Both the position numbers and the translations under genes were made by a program. From assembly GCF_025833875.1 (NCBI RefSeq), contig NZ_JAOYOD010000001.1:1612001-1676000 (forward strand): DNA of 64,000 nt. Direction: 5' to 3'. The notes beneath the pieces were generated by a model, which worked only from the letters and a program-made list of their open reading frames with translations, had not been told where the DNA came from and ran no database searches. This document shows positions 19,410 through 28,648 of this stretch, piece after piece; within the stretch, counting starts at the first letter, position 1, and the number at the start of each line of letters is the position of its first letter. Source of the DNA: Reichenbachiella ulvae (GTDB taxonomy: Bacteria > Bacteroidota > Bacteroidia > Cytophagales > Cyclobacteriaceae).

Positions 19410-22400
19410 AAGCCTAAATTCAATGAAAAGGTGATCATCCGTGGTTGAGGCAATGCTACTCCTCCACTATTAAAGAATTCAGGATCTTGTCCATTCAGCC
19501 TACTATCCGAATAGATCAACCATAGATTTTGTCCTTCCAAACTTACACTTGCAGTTCTTAACCGTGCTTTTTCTGTCCATTTCGGAGGTATCTGATATCC
19601 TAAGCGTACACTTTTCAATCTCACATAATCTCCATTGGCCACTCTCACATCACTTTGATTATAAAGCGAATAAGCTTGTACATCAGCACCTACTCTTACC
19701 TGTCTATCCGTTAGAATCACTGGCACATTGGTTTCCTCTTCATCCCCAGGTACCATCCATCTATCTTGCAGTTCGGCTGGCAAAGACACAAAGTCACTAT
19801 AGCTAGATCTAAAGCCATTGTTCAACCTGATTTTGTAATCGAACTTGTATGTCAACAATACATTGAGTGAAATGCCTTTGTATCTGAAAACATTGGAGAA
19901 ACCTCCTCCACCCCTTGGTTCAGCGGATCCCTCATATTTTAAAACTCCTGTCAGGTTTTCTCTGTCTTGTAGGTCCACCTCCGTTACGATTTGATCTCCT
20001 TCTCCATAAAAAGTCGGAATACCATTGGGTGACAATCCGGCAAAGCGAGAAGAGAAAATCCCTCTCCTTGGACCGCCTAAAACTGCTGCCCCATTTTGGT
20101 CTAATGCATCAGCCAACCTAGGCCCGAAATCCAATTTAGTAATCTGATCATAGGTGTAGCCAATGTTGAAATTAGTACTCCAGCTAAATGCATTTTTTTG
20201 AATATTCAAGGTATTGAATGCTATTTCAAAACCATGGGCTTCCATATCCGCGAAATTCCCATACTTGAGTGACTGCCCTCCCACTCCGCTGGTCAACACA
20301 CTTCCAATCAAATCAAATGATTGTCTATAGTAGTAGTCCATGGATGTAGTCAGGCGATTGTTCCAAATCCCCAGATCCATACCCACATTGAATTCAGTCA
20401 ATTTTTCCCAGGTCAAATCTTCGTTGGTCAAATCCTGAATGTATAAATAGGGTTCTACATCAGTTGGTCGTATGGTCACATCCGATTGCAAATTCAGAAT
20501 GGCACTAGCCCCAGGTGGTAAATTACCTGACAATCCATAGGTAGCCCTTATTTTCAACTCATCGAGAAAATCAAATCCCTTCATGAAGCCTTCCTGATCC
20601 GCATTCCAGGCTGCAGACACATTCCATGTAGGTAAATATCGAGCCTCTCTGCTTCTCCCTAATTGATTAGAGCCATCGTACCTGCCGGTAAAGTTGGCTA
20701 TATACTTTCCTTTATAAGCGTACCCAGCATTCAAAAAAGCACCTATGAAGCGATCTCTAGTCTCATCAAAGGTATTGATATCTATATTCTGCAGATTGAA
20801 GAATTCTACAATATTAGGGTCAGTCACCACGACTCCACCACTTTCATAAATGACCCCCATGGCTGTCGCACTTCTCTCGACTCTATCAGAGTATCTCATC
20901 TCAGCACCCGCCAAAACATTCACGGTATGATCAAGTCCAATTTCTTTGGTGTAGTTGGCACTAAATCTGCCGAAATAGCTCAATAGATCCGTTTGGTCCA
21001 GATAATTGAAACCTCCTTGTGGCAGGACCACGACTGGGTTCAAACCTGGATTGTCTGGATCCCTAAATAGTAAGTTATTCGCATCCTGAAAGAATTGAGT
21101 GTCATTGGCTCGATAGGCTTCCGCCTGATTCGATCGTTCATGAACAGTATGATCTCTTTTAGTACTTGCATATCGGAGTTGAAAAACCCCATTGATAGAT
21201 AGATTTTTGACGGGCGAGTAATCAAAATTAGCCTGTGTAGACACATCCAAAACATTGATATTAATGAAATTATACTTCAGCTCCTCTAGGATATTGAAAG
21301 GTGCATAATTTCTTCTGAAATATTCTAAATCACCGTTTTCGTCATAAGGCCGCATGGATCGGCTGGTATTCAATGCGAAGCTCAAAGGATTGATGTCAAA
21401 ATCCCTGCTATAAGTCCCAGTAATAGGATCAAACTCACGGTTTCTCGTCCCAGGTGCTTCTTGATCTCTATAGCTACCGCTCAGCTTCAAACCAAAACTG
21501 AATTTGTCCGACACATTATAGATATTACGAGCCGAAGCTGTCAACCTCTGTACTTGGTCAGCTATCGTCTGGCCATCGTCATGCAAATAACTGAGTGAAT
21601 AGTAACTGGTTGATTTTTTTGTCCCTGAGGTAAAGCTCAAAGAATGCTGTTGTTGTAATCCAAAATCGTTGAACAAAACATCGAACCAATCCGTGTTGGT
21701 ATTCTCATATTGATTCAAAAAATCTTCGTTCAAACCGCCACCTGTGCCCCATGGAATTTCCTTTTGATTGATCAAAACATACATTTTCCCCATCGCACCA
21801 TAGTTCTGAGACCGAGCCGATGTAGTTATATCTATCAATCCTTTGTTTTGCATCTCGCGATAGATAGACATCTCCTGTTCTGAATTCAACAAATTGAATT
21901 GATTGTAAGTTGGGCGGACTTTTACTGAATAATTGCTATTATAATTGACTTGAAGGGCACCTGTTCTACCCTTCTTTGTTGTAATCACAATCACCCCATT
22001 GGCGGCTCTTGCACCATAGATCGCCGTGGCAGATGCATCTTTTAAGATTTGATAGGTTTCTATATCACTGGGATTGAGATTAGCGATAGATGAGCTAATC
22101 AAAGTATTGGCATTACCCGAGATAAAATCATCTGTGTTCACTTCAGAAAGATCCTCCAGAATCACACCATCCACTACATAGAGCGGCTGATTGTTTCCAT
22201 TGATGGAAGAATTACCTCTGATTCGGATTTTAGGGGAAGTCCCAAAAGTACCTGAGACATTGTCTACTGTGACGCCCGCGACTCGACCTTCGAGCATCCT
22301 ACTGGCATCTGCTACCCCTTCCAACTTGACATCCTGCATTTCGAGTCGGGAGGCAGCTCCGGTAAACAACTTTCGATCTACAACCTGAAATCCGTTAACG

Positions 22401-22723
22401 ACTACTTCATCCAAAACCTCAGAATCCTCTTCTAGTTTGATGAAGAGCGGTTCCGAATTTTCAACTGTAAGTCGCTGTTCTTTCATCCCCACCATTCGGA
22501 TTACAACAACAGATCCCTTTTCAGCCTGAAAACGGAAATTCCCTTCAATATCCGTAACAGCACCAGTTGAGGTGTTTTCTACCTGAACAGAAACACCTAT
22601 GAGTGGTTCACCACTTTGATCGAGCACCTGACCATTGACAGAAACCAGACTCTGAGCGAAACCAAAAAAACTGCTCACTAGGAGCAGTATTAATACAATT
22701 ATTTTTCTTTCTAAGGTTGCCAA
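19406..22723 (-). CDS. SusC/RagA-type TonB-linked outer-membrane transporter
   Basis: This 1105-residue beta-barrel protein is the outer-membrane channel of the import locus. Order: signal peptide (IIVLILLLVSSFFGFAQ), carboxypeptidase-regulatory-like domain (about residues 28-112), plug domain (about 118-235, with RIRGNSSINGNNQPLYVVDG and AIYGARAANGVIVITTKKG), then the barrel ending in PQPRMITFSLNLGL. Transport is energised by TonB-ExbBD, which are not in the window. The start codon appears to be TTG at 22723, five bases after the stop of the upstream lipoprotein gene; there is no ATG ahead of the signal peptide, so expression probably depends on coupling to that gene. Confidence 0.95.
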   Translation of the reverse strand: MATLERKIIVLILLLVSSFFGFAQSLVSVNGQVLDQSGEPLIGVSVQVENTSTGAVTDIEGNFRFQAEKGSVVVIRMVGMKEQRLTVENSEPLFIKLEEDSEVLDEVVVNGFQVVDRKLFTGAASRLEMQDVKLEGVADASRMLEGRVAGVTVDNVSGTFGTSPKIRIRGNSSINGNNQPLYVVDGVILEDLSEVNTDDFISGNANTLISSSIANLNPSDIETYQILKDASATAIYGARAANGVIVITTKKGRTGALQVNYNSNYSVKVRPTYNQFNLLNSEQEMSIYREMQNKGLIDITTSARSQNYGAMGKMYVLINQKEIPWGTGGGLNEDFLNQYENTNTDWFDVLFNDFGLQQQHSLSFTSGTKKSTSYYSLSYLHDDGQTIADQVQRLTASARNIYNVSDKFSFGLKLSGSYRDQEAPGTRNREFDPITGTYSRDFDINPLSFALNTSRSMRPYDENGDLEYFRRNYAPFNILEELKYNFININVLDVSTQANFDYSPVKNLSINGVFQLRYASTKRDHTVHERSNQAEAYRANDTQFFQDANNLLFRDPDNPGLNPVVVLPQGGFNYLDQTDLLSYFGRFSANYTKEIGLDHTVNVLAGAEMRYSDRVERSATAMGVIYESGGVVVTDPNIVEFFNLQNIDINTFDETRDRFIGAFLNAGYAYKGKYIANFTGRYDGSNQLGRSREARYLPTWNVSAAWNADQEGFMKGFDFLDELKIRATYGLSGNLPPGASAILNLQSDVTIRPTDVEPYLYIQDLTNEDLTWEKLTEFNVGMDLGIWNNRLTTSMDYYYRQSFDLIGSVLTSGVGGQSLKYGNFADMEAHGFEIAFNTLNIQKNAFSWSTNFNIGYTYDQITKLDFGPRLADALDQNGAAVLGGPRRGIFSSRFAGLSPNGIPTFYGEGDQIVTEVDLQDRENLTGVLKYEGSAEPRGGGGFSNVFRYKGISLNVLLTYKFDYKIRLNNGFRSSYSDFVSLPAELQDRWMVPGDEEETNVPVILTDRQVRVGADVQAYSLYNQSDVRVANGDYVRLKSVRLGYQIPPKWTEKARLRTASVSLEGQNLWLIYSDSRLNGQDPEFFNSGGVALPQPRMITFSLNLGL

Positions 22724-22727
22724 TTAT

Positions 22728-23291
22728 TTATTCTACCTCTTCTGCTCTTGAAAATGACTGGAGAACTTCATAAGAAATAACCGCGGTTATTTGATCTCTT
22801 TCCTCTTGCGGCAATGAATTCACATAAGCAATCACTTCACTTATACTATTATTATGTTCTGGGAGTAGAGCTTGTAGGTCTGCATTTGAAATTGCTAATG
22901 CTTGAATAGGCTGACTTAATTTTAACAAATCCAATTCATTCTGCTCAACAGAATATACTATTTCATCACCATCTAAATCTAAAGTAAGTGACTCCTCTTC
23001 TTCATTATGAATCCATGTACCTTGATCTGCAATGGTAGAAAGTCCAATTCTTTCGATTTTAATTGTAAATGTTCCATTCTTAACTAACTCTAAAGTGTAA
23101 CTTTCATATCCTAAATCTGCCAAACTATACTCATAGGCAAACCAATTATACTCAGATGGCACATTGTAATCTGCTTCTGACTGCATTTCCCAAGTTCCAA
23201 CTATATGCGGAGTAGGATCTTCACTTTCACTACAAGCAAGCGAAAAAGCCAGAAGACTGACAATCAATAAATTATTAAAAATTCTTTTCAT
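22728..23291 (-). CDS. Small lipoprotein, first gene of the SusCD locus
   Basis: This 187-residue lipoprotein (signal LLAFSLAC) is not a family I can name with certainty. The segment IVGTWEMQSEADYNV to GTWIHNEEEESLTLDLDGDE resembles the lipocalin-like beta-barrel proteins of Bacteroidota, in which paired GTW motifs mark the strands. Position as first gene, five bases upstream of SusC, implies a role linked to the import complex. Possible roles are ligand binding or assembly; nothing in the sequence decides between them. Confidence 0.8.
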   Translation of the reverse strand: MKRIFNNLLIVSLLAFSLACSESEDPTPHIVGTWEMQSEADYNVPSEYNWFAYEYSLADLGYESYTLELVKNGTFTIKIERIGLSTIADQGTWIHNEEEESLTLDLDGDEIVYSVEQNELDLLKLSQPIQALAISNADLQALLPEHNNSISEVIAYVNSLPQEERDQITAVISYEVLQSFSRAEEVE

Positions 23292-23461
23292 AACAGGAAT
23301 CTAAAAATAGTTAAACAATTGGTTGTGGCGCCAAAAACACCGAGACCTAATGACCAAAATTGTCGTAGATTGCCAAGGATTATTTAGCTTTATCAAAATG
23401 TAAAATATAGCCAATTGCTACTTTATCAAATAAAATTGACAATTTTCCAATAAAAAAATAG

Positions 23462-24166
23462 ATGAAAGGTCTTAGTAATATCTTACTGCTATCCGCTATT
23501 CTAATGAGCTGTAGTGCATCCAAGAATGAAAGCTCTGACACCTTCGACTACAGAATCGATCATCTATGGATCAACAGTGTACAGTCACCCTGTGCCAGCG
23601 TAGGCAAGCCTTCTTGTTATCAAGCAGATATAGTCAGAGGCAACCAACCCGAAAGATGGAAGACCTTTTATCATGACATCATTGGTTTTCGCTATGAACC
23701 AGGCTATGTCTATCAGCTTAAAGTTCGTGTAGAGTTTACCGATTCGACAAGTAGCGAGCCTGACTTCATTAGATATACATTGATTGAAGAGGAAATGAAA
23801 CAAAAAGATTACACCCTTGATCTGAACGGTGGTTGGAACCTTACGACAATCGACGGAGATTCTATTCCCGATTTTGATTCTACACAGATTGCTCCCAACA
23901 TTCATTTCTCTCCCGAATCTGGCATAGTTTCAGGAAGCTCAGGTTGCAATCAGTTTTCGGGATCCTTTCATCTTAGCTTTATCAACAAACTAAAATTGGG
24001 ATCAATGGTAAGCACACGTCGAATGTGTCCCGATATGCAAATCGAGCAGGATATGCTAGGTGCATTTCAGCAAATAGATGAATTCATCATCAAAGATGAA
24101 AAACTGGCGCTGCAAGATTACAATGGAAAGGTACTCATGACCTTTGAGAAAATTCCGGAATATTAG
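23462..24166 (+). CDS. DUF4377 and META domain lipoprotein
   Basis: This 234-residue lipoprotein (ILMSC) has two recognisable modules. Residues about 25-100 match DUF4377 (DHLWINSVQSPCASVGKPSC and FRYEPGYVYQLKVRVE). Residues about 115-230 match the META/HslJ domain (LNGGWNLTTIDG, SGSSGCNQFSGSF, TRRMCPDM). META proteins of this kind are envelope proteins linked to stress or heat resistance in some bacteria, but the biochemical role is not known. The gene is divergent from the SusCD locus and overlaps the DUF5686 gene tail-to-tail by four bases. Confidence 0.88.
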   Translation: MKGLSNILLLSAILMSCSASKNESSDTFDYRIDHLWINSVQSPCASVGKPSCYQADIVRGNQPERWKTFYHDIIGFRYEPGYVYQLKVRVEFTDSTSSEPDFIRYTLIEEEMKQKDYTLDLNGGWNLTTIDGDSIPDFDSTQIAPNIHFSPESGIVSGSSGCNQFSGSFHLSFINKLKLGSMVSTRRMCPDMQIEQDMLGAFQQIDEFIIKDEKLALQDYNGKVLMTFEKIPEY

Positions 24167-26712
24167 AATTCCACTTGTACTTTGGCTCTGATTGCCCATC
24201 CTGTAGGGACATTGGGTCTATCCAAATAGGTAATTCGCTTCACTGCATCAATTCTTAGAAACTTAAAAATATTGGAGATACCAAAACTTGCCTCCATGTA
24301 AGGATCACTGGTCAAAGCATAGGTAGCTTGACTTCCATCTACATTGTGAGGAAATGACGGTAAATCAGAATGCATGTCAGGGTTATTCACATCACTTAAT
24401 GTACCGAACAGCACCTTATAGGTCACCACAGATCTCAACTTCAATTTATTGACCAAAGGAATCTTGTTCATGATATAGCCATTGAAGTAATGTGACAATT
24501 GCAAGTTGACCTGGCGATCACTGACAAACTCAAGATAGTTCATCATGTTAAAAGCCCTGGAAGAATAAGCATAGGATTGGTTTCCTCTTGGCAAGGTCAA
24601 CAAAGGATAGGGAACCTGTCCCCATAGTTGGGTGTATGCCACATCAAAATCTGTATATCCAAAAGGAGCTACAAAAAAGCGCTTGGACACTCTAAGCTGG
24701 ATTCGATCATAACTATAATCGGAATAAAACACATCTTTGAACCCATGCCAATAATCAATGGTGATTATTGGGTACTTATTAGGAATAGACCATGTTCCAG
24801 TACGCCCCTGATAATACTGCTCATTGGGAGCAAATCTTATTCCTAACTTCAGCTCAGTAACTTCAATTTCTTCCGCTCTACGTTGATCTTTGTCTTTGAA
24901 ACTGGTGTCTATCACGCCTGGCTGAAAAGTGAGTACGCCACCTGGCTGTAAATCCTCTACACTCCCTCCTATGTTATAAGAAAAGCCTCTTCCGAGTACT
25001 TTACCATAGCTAAAACCATACTTATCCGAATAAATCATCTTATCATTGACCCCTCTTCTGAAAGAGTGAAACAGATTTGCTTCCATCGCATATTGTAGAC
25101 TTTCACCAGGGTTGACCAAGTCCTTTGCGTAGTACACCGAAGCATGATCCAATCGGTTTTCAGTGAAATAATGTGACACCTTCCCTGCATATTTCCATTC
25201 CTCATCCATGAGTCCGTAGGCACCATATGCTTGAATTTGCCAATACCTACTGAACTTCTCAGTAGTCATACCACCGAATCGAAATCGAGTACCTTCGATC
25301 TGGTTGTAAGACACAAAAGTTCCCACTGGCCCCATGGCTACTTTGTTGAAATCTTGATAACCAATGGTCACAAGAGTCAAAATATCCATGAATCGTTTGA
25401 ATGCTGGCAATTCTTTGATTTCCTGATTCAGAGCGTAAACCCCTTGCTCAGATTTGGACAACTCCATATGCCTCGCCTCTTCCCAAAACTCATCAGATTG
25501 TTCCCCAACCAAGGCCAATTCTTTGATTTTTTCGTTACCAGCATAGATGGTGTCTGAGCGCTGCTGATTATAAAGAAGATCGCTGTACGAAACAGTCCTC
25601 CTACCAAAGATGCCTACTCCATTGCCATCTACAATGTTGAAATCCATATTGACCTCATCTGTCTTCAACTCATAGGCACCATATTCGTTCTTCTCGAATT
25701 CTTGCTTGACAAACATATCCTCAACAAAGTTCAGGTTAATGCCATCTGCAATCCTCATGTCGATCTTCTTCACTGCATAAGCCGAATCCGTGGTTATGAA
25801 CACATTTCCTACAAAGGCCAAATCGCCTTCATTACGCGGCTGAAAGGCCAATTTGAAATACTTTTCACCTTCAAACTCTAAGGTGTCAGCGATATAGTAT
25901 TTGTAAGTCAAAGGAGCCAAAATAGAGATAGGACTCACAAAACGCTGAGACAAAATCGGCATATTGTTTTCATAGATATCAACATCCTGATAAAGTTTAT
26001 CCAGAATGTAAGAGATCCCCTGATTGTCAAAATAATCTTCAAAACCTGTCAACTTCGTACCTAAACGGTACTCCACTTCCCTTTCAGGATCTTTTCGATA
26101 ATAGACTTGCGAACTCGTTTCCCTCAAAAAGATAGGAAGGTAAGTTTTGCCATTGATATCTGAGGTATCCATGTAATCGAAAACCATCTGAAAATCCCTC
26201 ATTACCCTTTTTTGCTTGAATTTCTCGGTAATATTATTGAAGTCGAACTCTACTTTTTCATACTTGTTGTATTCATAGTAGTCCATGCTTTCCATCTGGT
26301 TTTGATCTTTGTTGTCAATTACCTTCTGAATGATGGTCACCGCAGGGTTATCCTTGTTTCGATATCTCAGCTTTTTACTTTTTACGGTGACTTCCTCCAG
26401 TTCCATACTAGATGAAGTCAATCGAAAATCAATGACTTGTGAAGTTCCAATATTGACTGATTTTATTACTGGATCATATCCAATGTAAGATGCCTTGAGG
26501 CGCTCAGTGGCTTGGGTAGTTTGCAAATAGTACTTCCCTTCGATATCTGAGGTAGTACCAGTAGTAGTGCCGTCAAATGAAATATTAACAAAAGGCAGAG
26601 GCTCACCAGTCTCTTGATCCAAAACAACCCCGCGAATACGGGTTGATTCCTGAGCCATGGCTTCAAGACCAAATAGTAGGGAAATAAAAAGTAGAAGACT
26701 GGTTAATTTCAA
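24163..26712 (-). CDS. DUF5686 family outer-membrane protein with carboxypeptidase-like regulatory domain
   Basis: This 849-residue secreted protein starts with a signal peptide (LLLFISLLFGLEAMAQ) and a CarboxypepD_reg-like beta-sandwich (about residues 24-110, RGVVLDQETGEPLPFVNISF). The remainder is the large DUF5686 region, predicted to form an outer-membrane barrel and ending with an aromatic-rich strand before KVQVEF. The family is common in Bacteroidota; function is unknown. It stands alone and converges with the META lipoprotein gene. Confidence 0.88.
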   Translation of the reverse strand: MKLTSLLLFISLLFGLEAMAQESTRIRGVVLDQETGEPLPFVNISFDGTTTGTTSDIEGKYYLQTTQATERLKASYIGYDPVIKSVNIGTSQVIDFRLTSSSMELEEVTVKSKKLRYRNKDNPAVTIIQKVIDNKDQNQMESMDYYEYNKYEKVEFDFNNITEKFKQKRVMRDFQMVFDYMDTSDINGKTYLPIFLRETSSQVYYRKDPEREVEYRLGTKLTGFEDYFDNQGISYILDKLYQDVDIYENNMPILSQRFVSPISILAPLTYKYYIADTLEFEGEKYFKLAFQPRNEGDLAFVGNVFITTDSAYAVKKIDMRIADGINLNFVEDMFVKQEFEKNEYGAYELKTDEVNMDFNIVDGNGVGIFGRRTVSYSDLLYNQQRSDTIYAGNEKIKELALVGEQSDEFWEEARHMELSKSEQGVYALNQEIKELPAFKRFMDILTLVTIGYQDFNKVAMGPVGTFVSYNQIEGTRFRFGGMTTEKFSRYWQIQAYGAYGLMDEEWKYAGKVSHYFTENRLDHASVYYAKDLVNPGESLQYAMEANLFHSFRRGVNDKMIYSDKYGFSYGKVLGRGFSYNIGGSVEDLQPGGVLTFQPGVIDTSFKDKDQRRAEEIEVTELKLGIRFAPNEQYYQGRTGTWSIPNKYPIITIDYWHGFKDVFYSDYSYDRIQLRVSKRFFVAPFGYTDFDVAYTQLWGQVPYPLLTLPRGNQSYAYSSRAFNMMNYLEFVSDRQVNLQLSHYFNGYIMNKIPLVNKLKLRSVVTYKVLFGTLSDVNNPDMHSDLPSFPHNVDGSQATYALTSDPYMEASFGISNIFKFLRIDAVKRITYLDRPNVPTGWAIRAKVQVEF

Positions 26713-27013
26713 ATTAGCATTCAGTTAGGTTTCAGACTGGACAAAGATCAGCCCAAAACAATTAATTGTTAATCATATGGCCTTTGACATAATCTGCTAT
26801 GAGTCTATCAATCCAATAGTACCGTTACTAAGACCCATTTGACGCGAAATTGTTTCCTTTTTGTATAAAAATAAGACAGGATTGTAAAAAATAGTTCTCA
26901 TTTCCGGAGACATTATACATTTCGCACCAATTAATCTGAATTTCTCATCTACTGTGGTAGATGTCTGTCATTTTTAATTTATCTATTTAGCTTCGCAGTA
27001 CCAACACTAAACT
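26713..27013. other. Divergent intergenic region with a small palindrome
   Basis: This 301-base AT-rich gap separates the DUF5686 gene (-) from the sigma-factor gene (+). I see no ORF, tRNA or terminator and no good TAnnTTTG promoter. The one clear structure is the inverted repeat ATCTAC-TGTG-GTAGAT at 26947-26962, 52 bases before the sigma gene; it could be an operator or a weak hairpin. Confidence 0.5.
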
Positions 27014-27592
27014 GTGGCAAAGAACAGCGTACATATATTTGATTTTTCTGATGAAAAACAATTCGAACTCCTGTTCAAAGAGTTCTACCAGCCATTGACC
27101 GCTTTTGCTTTTCAGTATTTGAAGGATTCTATAGAGGCAGAAGAAACGATTCAGGAAATCTTCAGTACGCTCTGGCAAAAATCCGAGGAGATAGAAATTC
27201 GAACTACGGTCAAATCTTATCTCTATGGCGCTGTGCGAAACAATTGCCTCAATCAACTCAAACATAAAAAAGTCATCCAGGCTCATGAAGAGACCGTTCG
27301 TTTTCAGGGTGAAGAATCTAATGGCGAGGATTTTCTAGAGTTGGAAGAATTGCAGCAACGGATTGATTCTGCTTTGGATAGTCTTCCGGAAAAGTGCCGG
27401 CAGATTTTCGAAATGAGTCGATTTGAGGACAAGAAGTACAAGGATATTGCAGAAGAGTTGGACCTATCCATCAAAACTGTAGAAACTCAAATGAGCAGAG
27501 CGCTCAAGGTAATGAGAGCTGCGCTTGGGCAATACCTTACAGTTTTGGTACTATGGGTGAGTTGGTTAATCGAAAAAGCATTGTCAGGGTAA
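27014..27592 (+). CDS. ECF RNA polymerase sigma factor
   Basis: This 192-residue protein is a group 4 sigma factor. Region 2 (about residues 12-80) includes FKEFYQPLTAFAFQYL and EAEETIQEIFSTLWQK; region 4 (about 115-170) includes SLPEKCRQIFEMSRFEDKKYKDIAEELDLSIKTVETQMSRALKVMR, described here by its ends. The start codon is GTG at 27014. It is followed after 27 bases by a FecR anti-sigma gene, the usual cell-surface signalling pair. The C-terminal hydrophobic tail (TVLVLWVSWLIEK) is unusually apolar for a soluble sigma factor. Confidence 0.94.
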   Translation: MAKNSVHIFDFSDEKQFELLFKEFYQPLTAFAFQYLKDSIEAEETIQEIFSTLWQKSEEIEIRTTVKSYLYGAVRNNCLNQLKHKKVIQAHEETVRFQGEESNGEDFLELEELQQRIDSALDSLPEKCRQIFEMSRFEDKKYKDIAEELDLSIKTVETQMSRALKVMRAALGQYLTVLVLWVSWLIEKALSG

Positions 27593-27619
27593 AATTAAAT
27601 TGAGTTGTCGATATAGTAG

Positions 27620-28648
27620 ATGAGTGATAAAAACGGACATATAGTGAATGATGAAATGCTTTATCGCTATTTCGCAAAGGAATTAAGCGAAATAGAGGAA
27701 GCATTGGTGGATGACTGGAAGATTATATCCGAAGAAAATCAAAGACAATTTGATGAGGCCCATGTTTTTTATCTGGATATGAAAGCCCTGGCTTCTATCG
27801 AGAAGTTCGAAAACGATGTGGAAGACGAAAAATCCTGGGAAAAATTCAAAATAAAAAAGGAGTTCAAACCAAAGACTCCTTCAACTCAAGAACCTCAGCA
27901 AGAAGAATCCATTAGCAAATTGCGCCTCCCCTATTTTAATATTGCTGCAGCCATAGGCGTATTGATTATTATCTCCTGGGTATTATTTGGCCCATCCTTA
28001 TCAGATGATGAGTACCGAATCACCTCTAACAATAGTCAAGACGAAGTGGAGCTTAAGGACGGTAGTCATGTAACTCTTAATAGTCATTCTGAAATTACTT
28101 ACTTAAGCTCATTTGATGAAAAGGAAAGGCGAGTGAGACTAAAAGGGGAAGCTTTTTTCAAAGTATCGAAAAACCCAGAAAAGCCTTTTATTGTCGATCT
28201 GGGTTCAGCTACCGTAAAAGTTTTGGGTACGGCATTCAACGTCAATTCTGTCGATCCAAATGAAATCACTGTGAGCGTAGAAGAAGGTAAAGTTAGCTTT
28301 ATGTCAGCCAGTGAAGAAAAAATCCTGACAGCAGGTCAAAGTGCAAAGTTGAATACCCAAACAGCTCAATTTGAATCAATAAGTGAGATAAGCAATGAAG
28401 CCAATTTCTGGAGAACCAAGAGTTTAATATTCGATAACAACCGCTTGAGTGAAGTCATTGCTGATCTAGAAAATCTGTATGATATCTCCATCGAGCTGGA
28501 CAATCCTCAATTATCAGACTGTACCCTGACAGTAAGCTTTGAAAATGAAAAGCTCGAGAATATTTTGGAAGTTGTATCCACCACGCTTAACCTGGAAGTT
28601 ACCCTGATCGATGAAACCTACCACCTGTCTGGAAATGGCTGTCAATAG
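27620..28648 (+). CDS. FecR family anti-sigma factor
   Basis: This 342-residue inner-membrane protein has an N-terminal cytoplasmic sigma-binding helical region (about 1-105), one membrane helix (about 110-128, NIAAAIGVLIIISWVLFG), a periplasmic FecR domain (about 140-240, LKDGSHVTLNSHSEITY) and a C-terminal STN-like DUF4974 domain (about 265-340, LIFDNNRLSEVIADLENLYDI). It is expected to hold the upstream ECF sigma factor inactive until an outer-membrane partner relays a signal. Its end overlaps the next gene by 14 bases. Confidence 0.94.
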   Translation: MSDKNGHIVNDEMLYRYFAKELSEIEEALVDDWKIISEENQRQFDEAHVFYLDMKALASIEKFENDVEDEKSWEKFKIKKEFKPKTPSTQEPQQEESISKLRLPYFNIAAAIGVLIIISWVLFGPSLSDDEYRITSNNSQDEVELKDGSHVTLNSHSEITYLSSFDEKERRVRLKGEAFFKVSKNPEKPFIVDLGSATVKVLGTAFNVNSVDPNEITVSVEEGKVSFMSASEEKILTAGQSAKLNTQTAQFESISEISNEANFWRTKSLIFDNNRLSEVIADLENLYDISIELDNPQLSDCTLTVSFENEKLENILEVVSTTLNLEVTLIDETYHLSGNGCQ

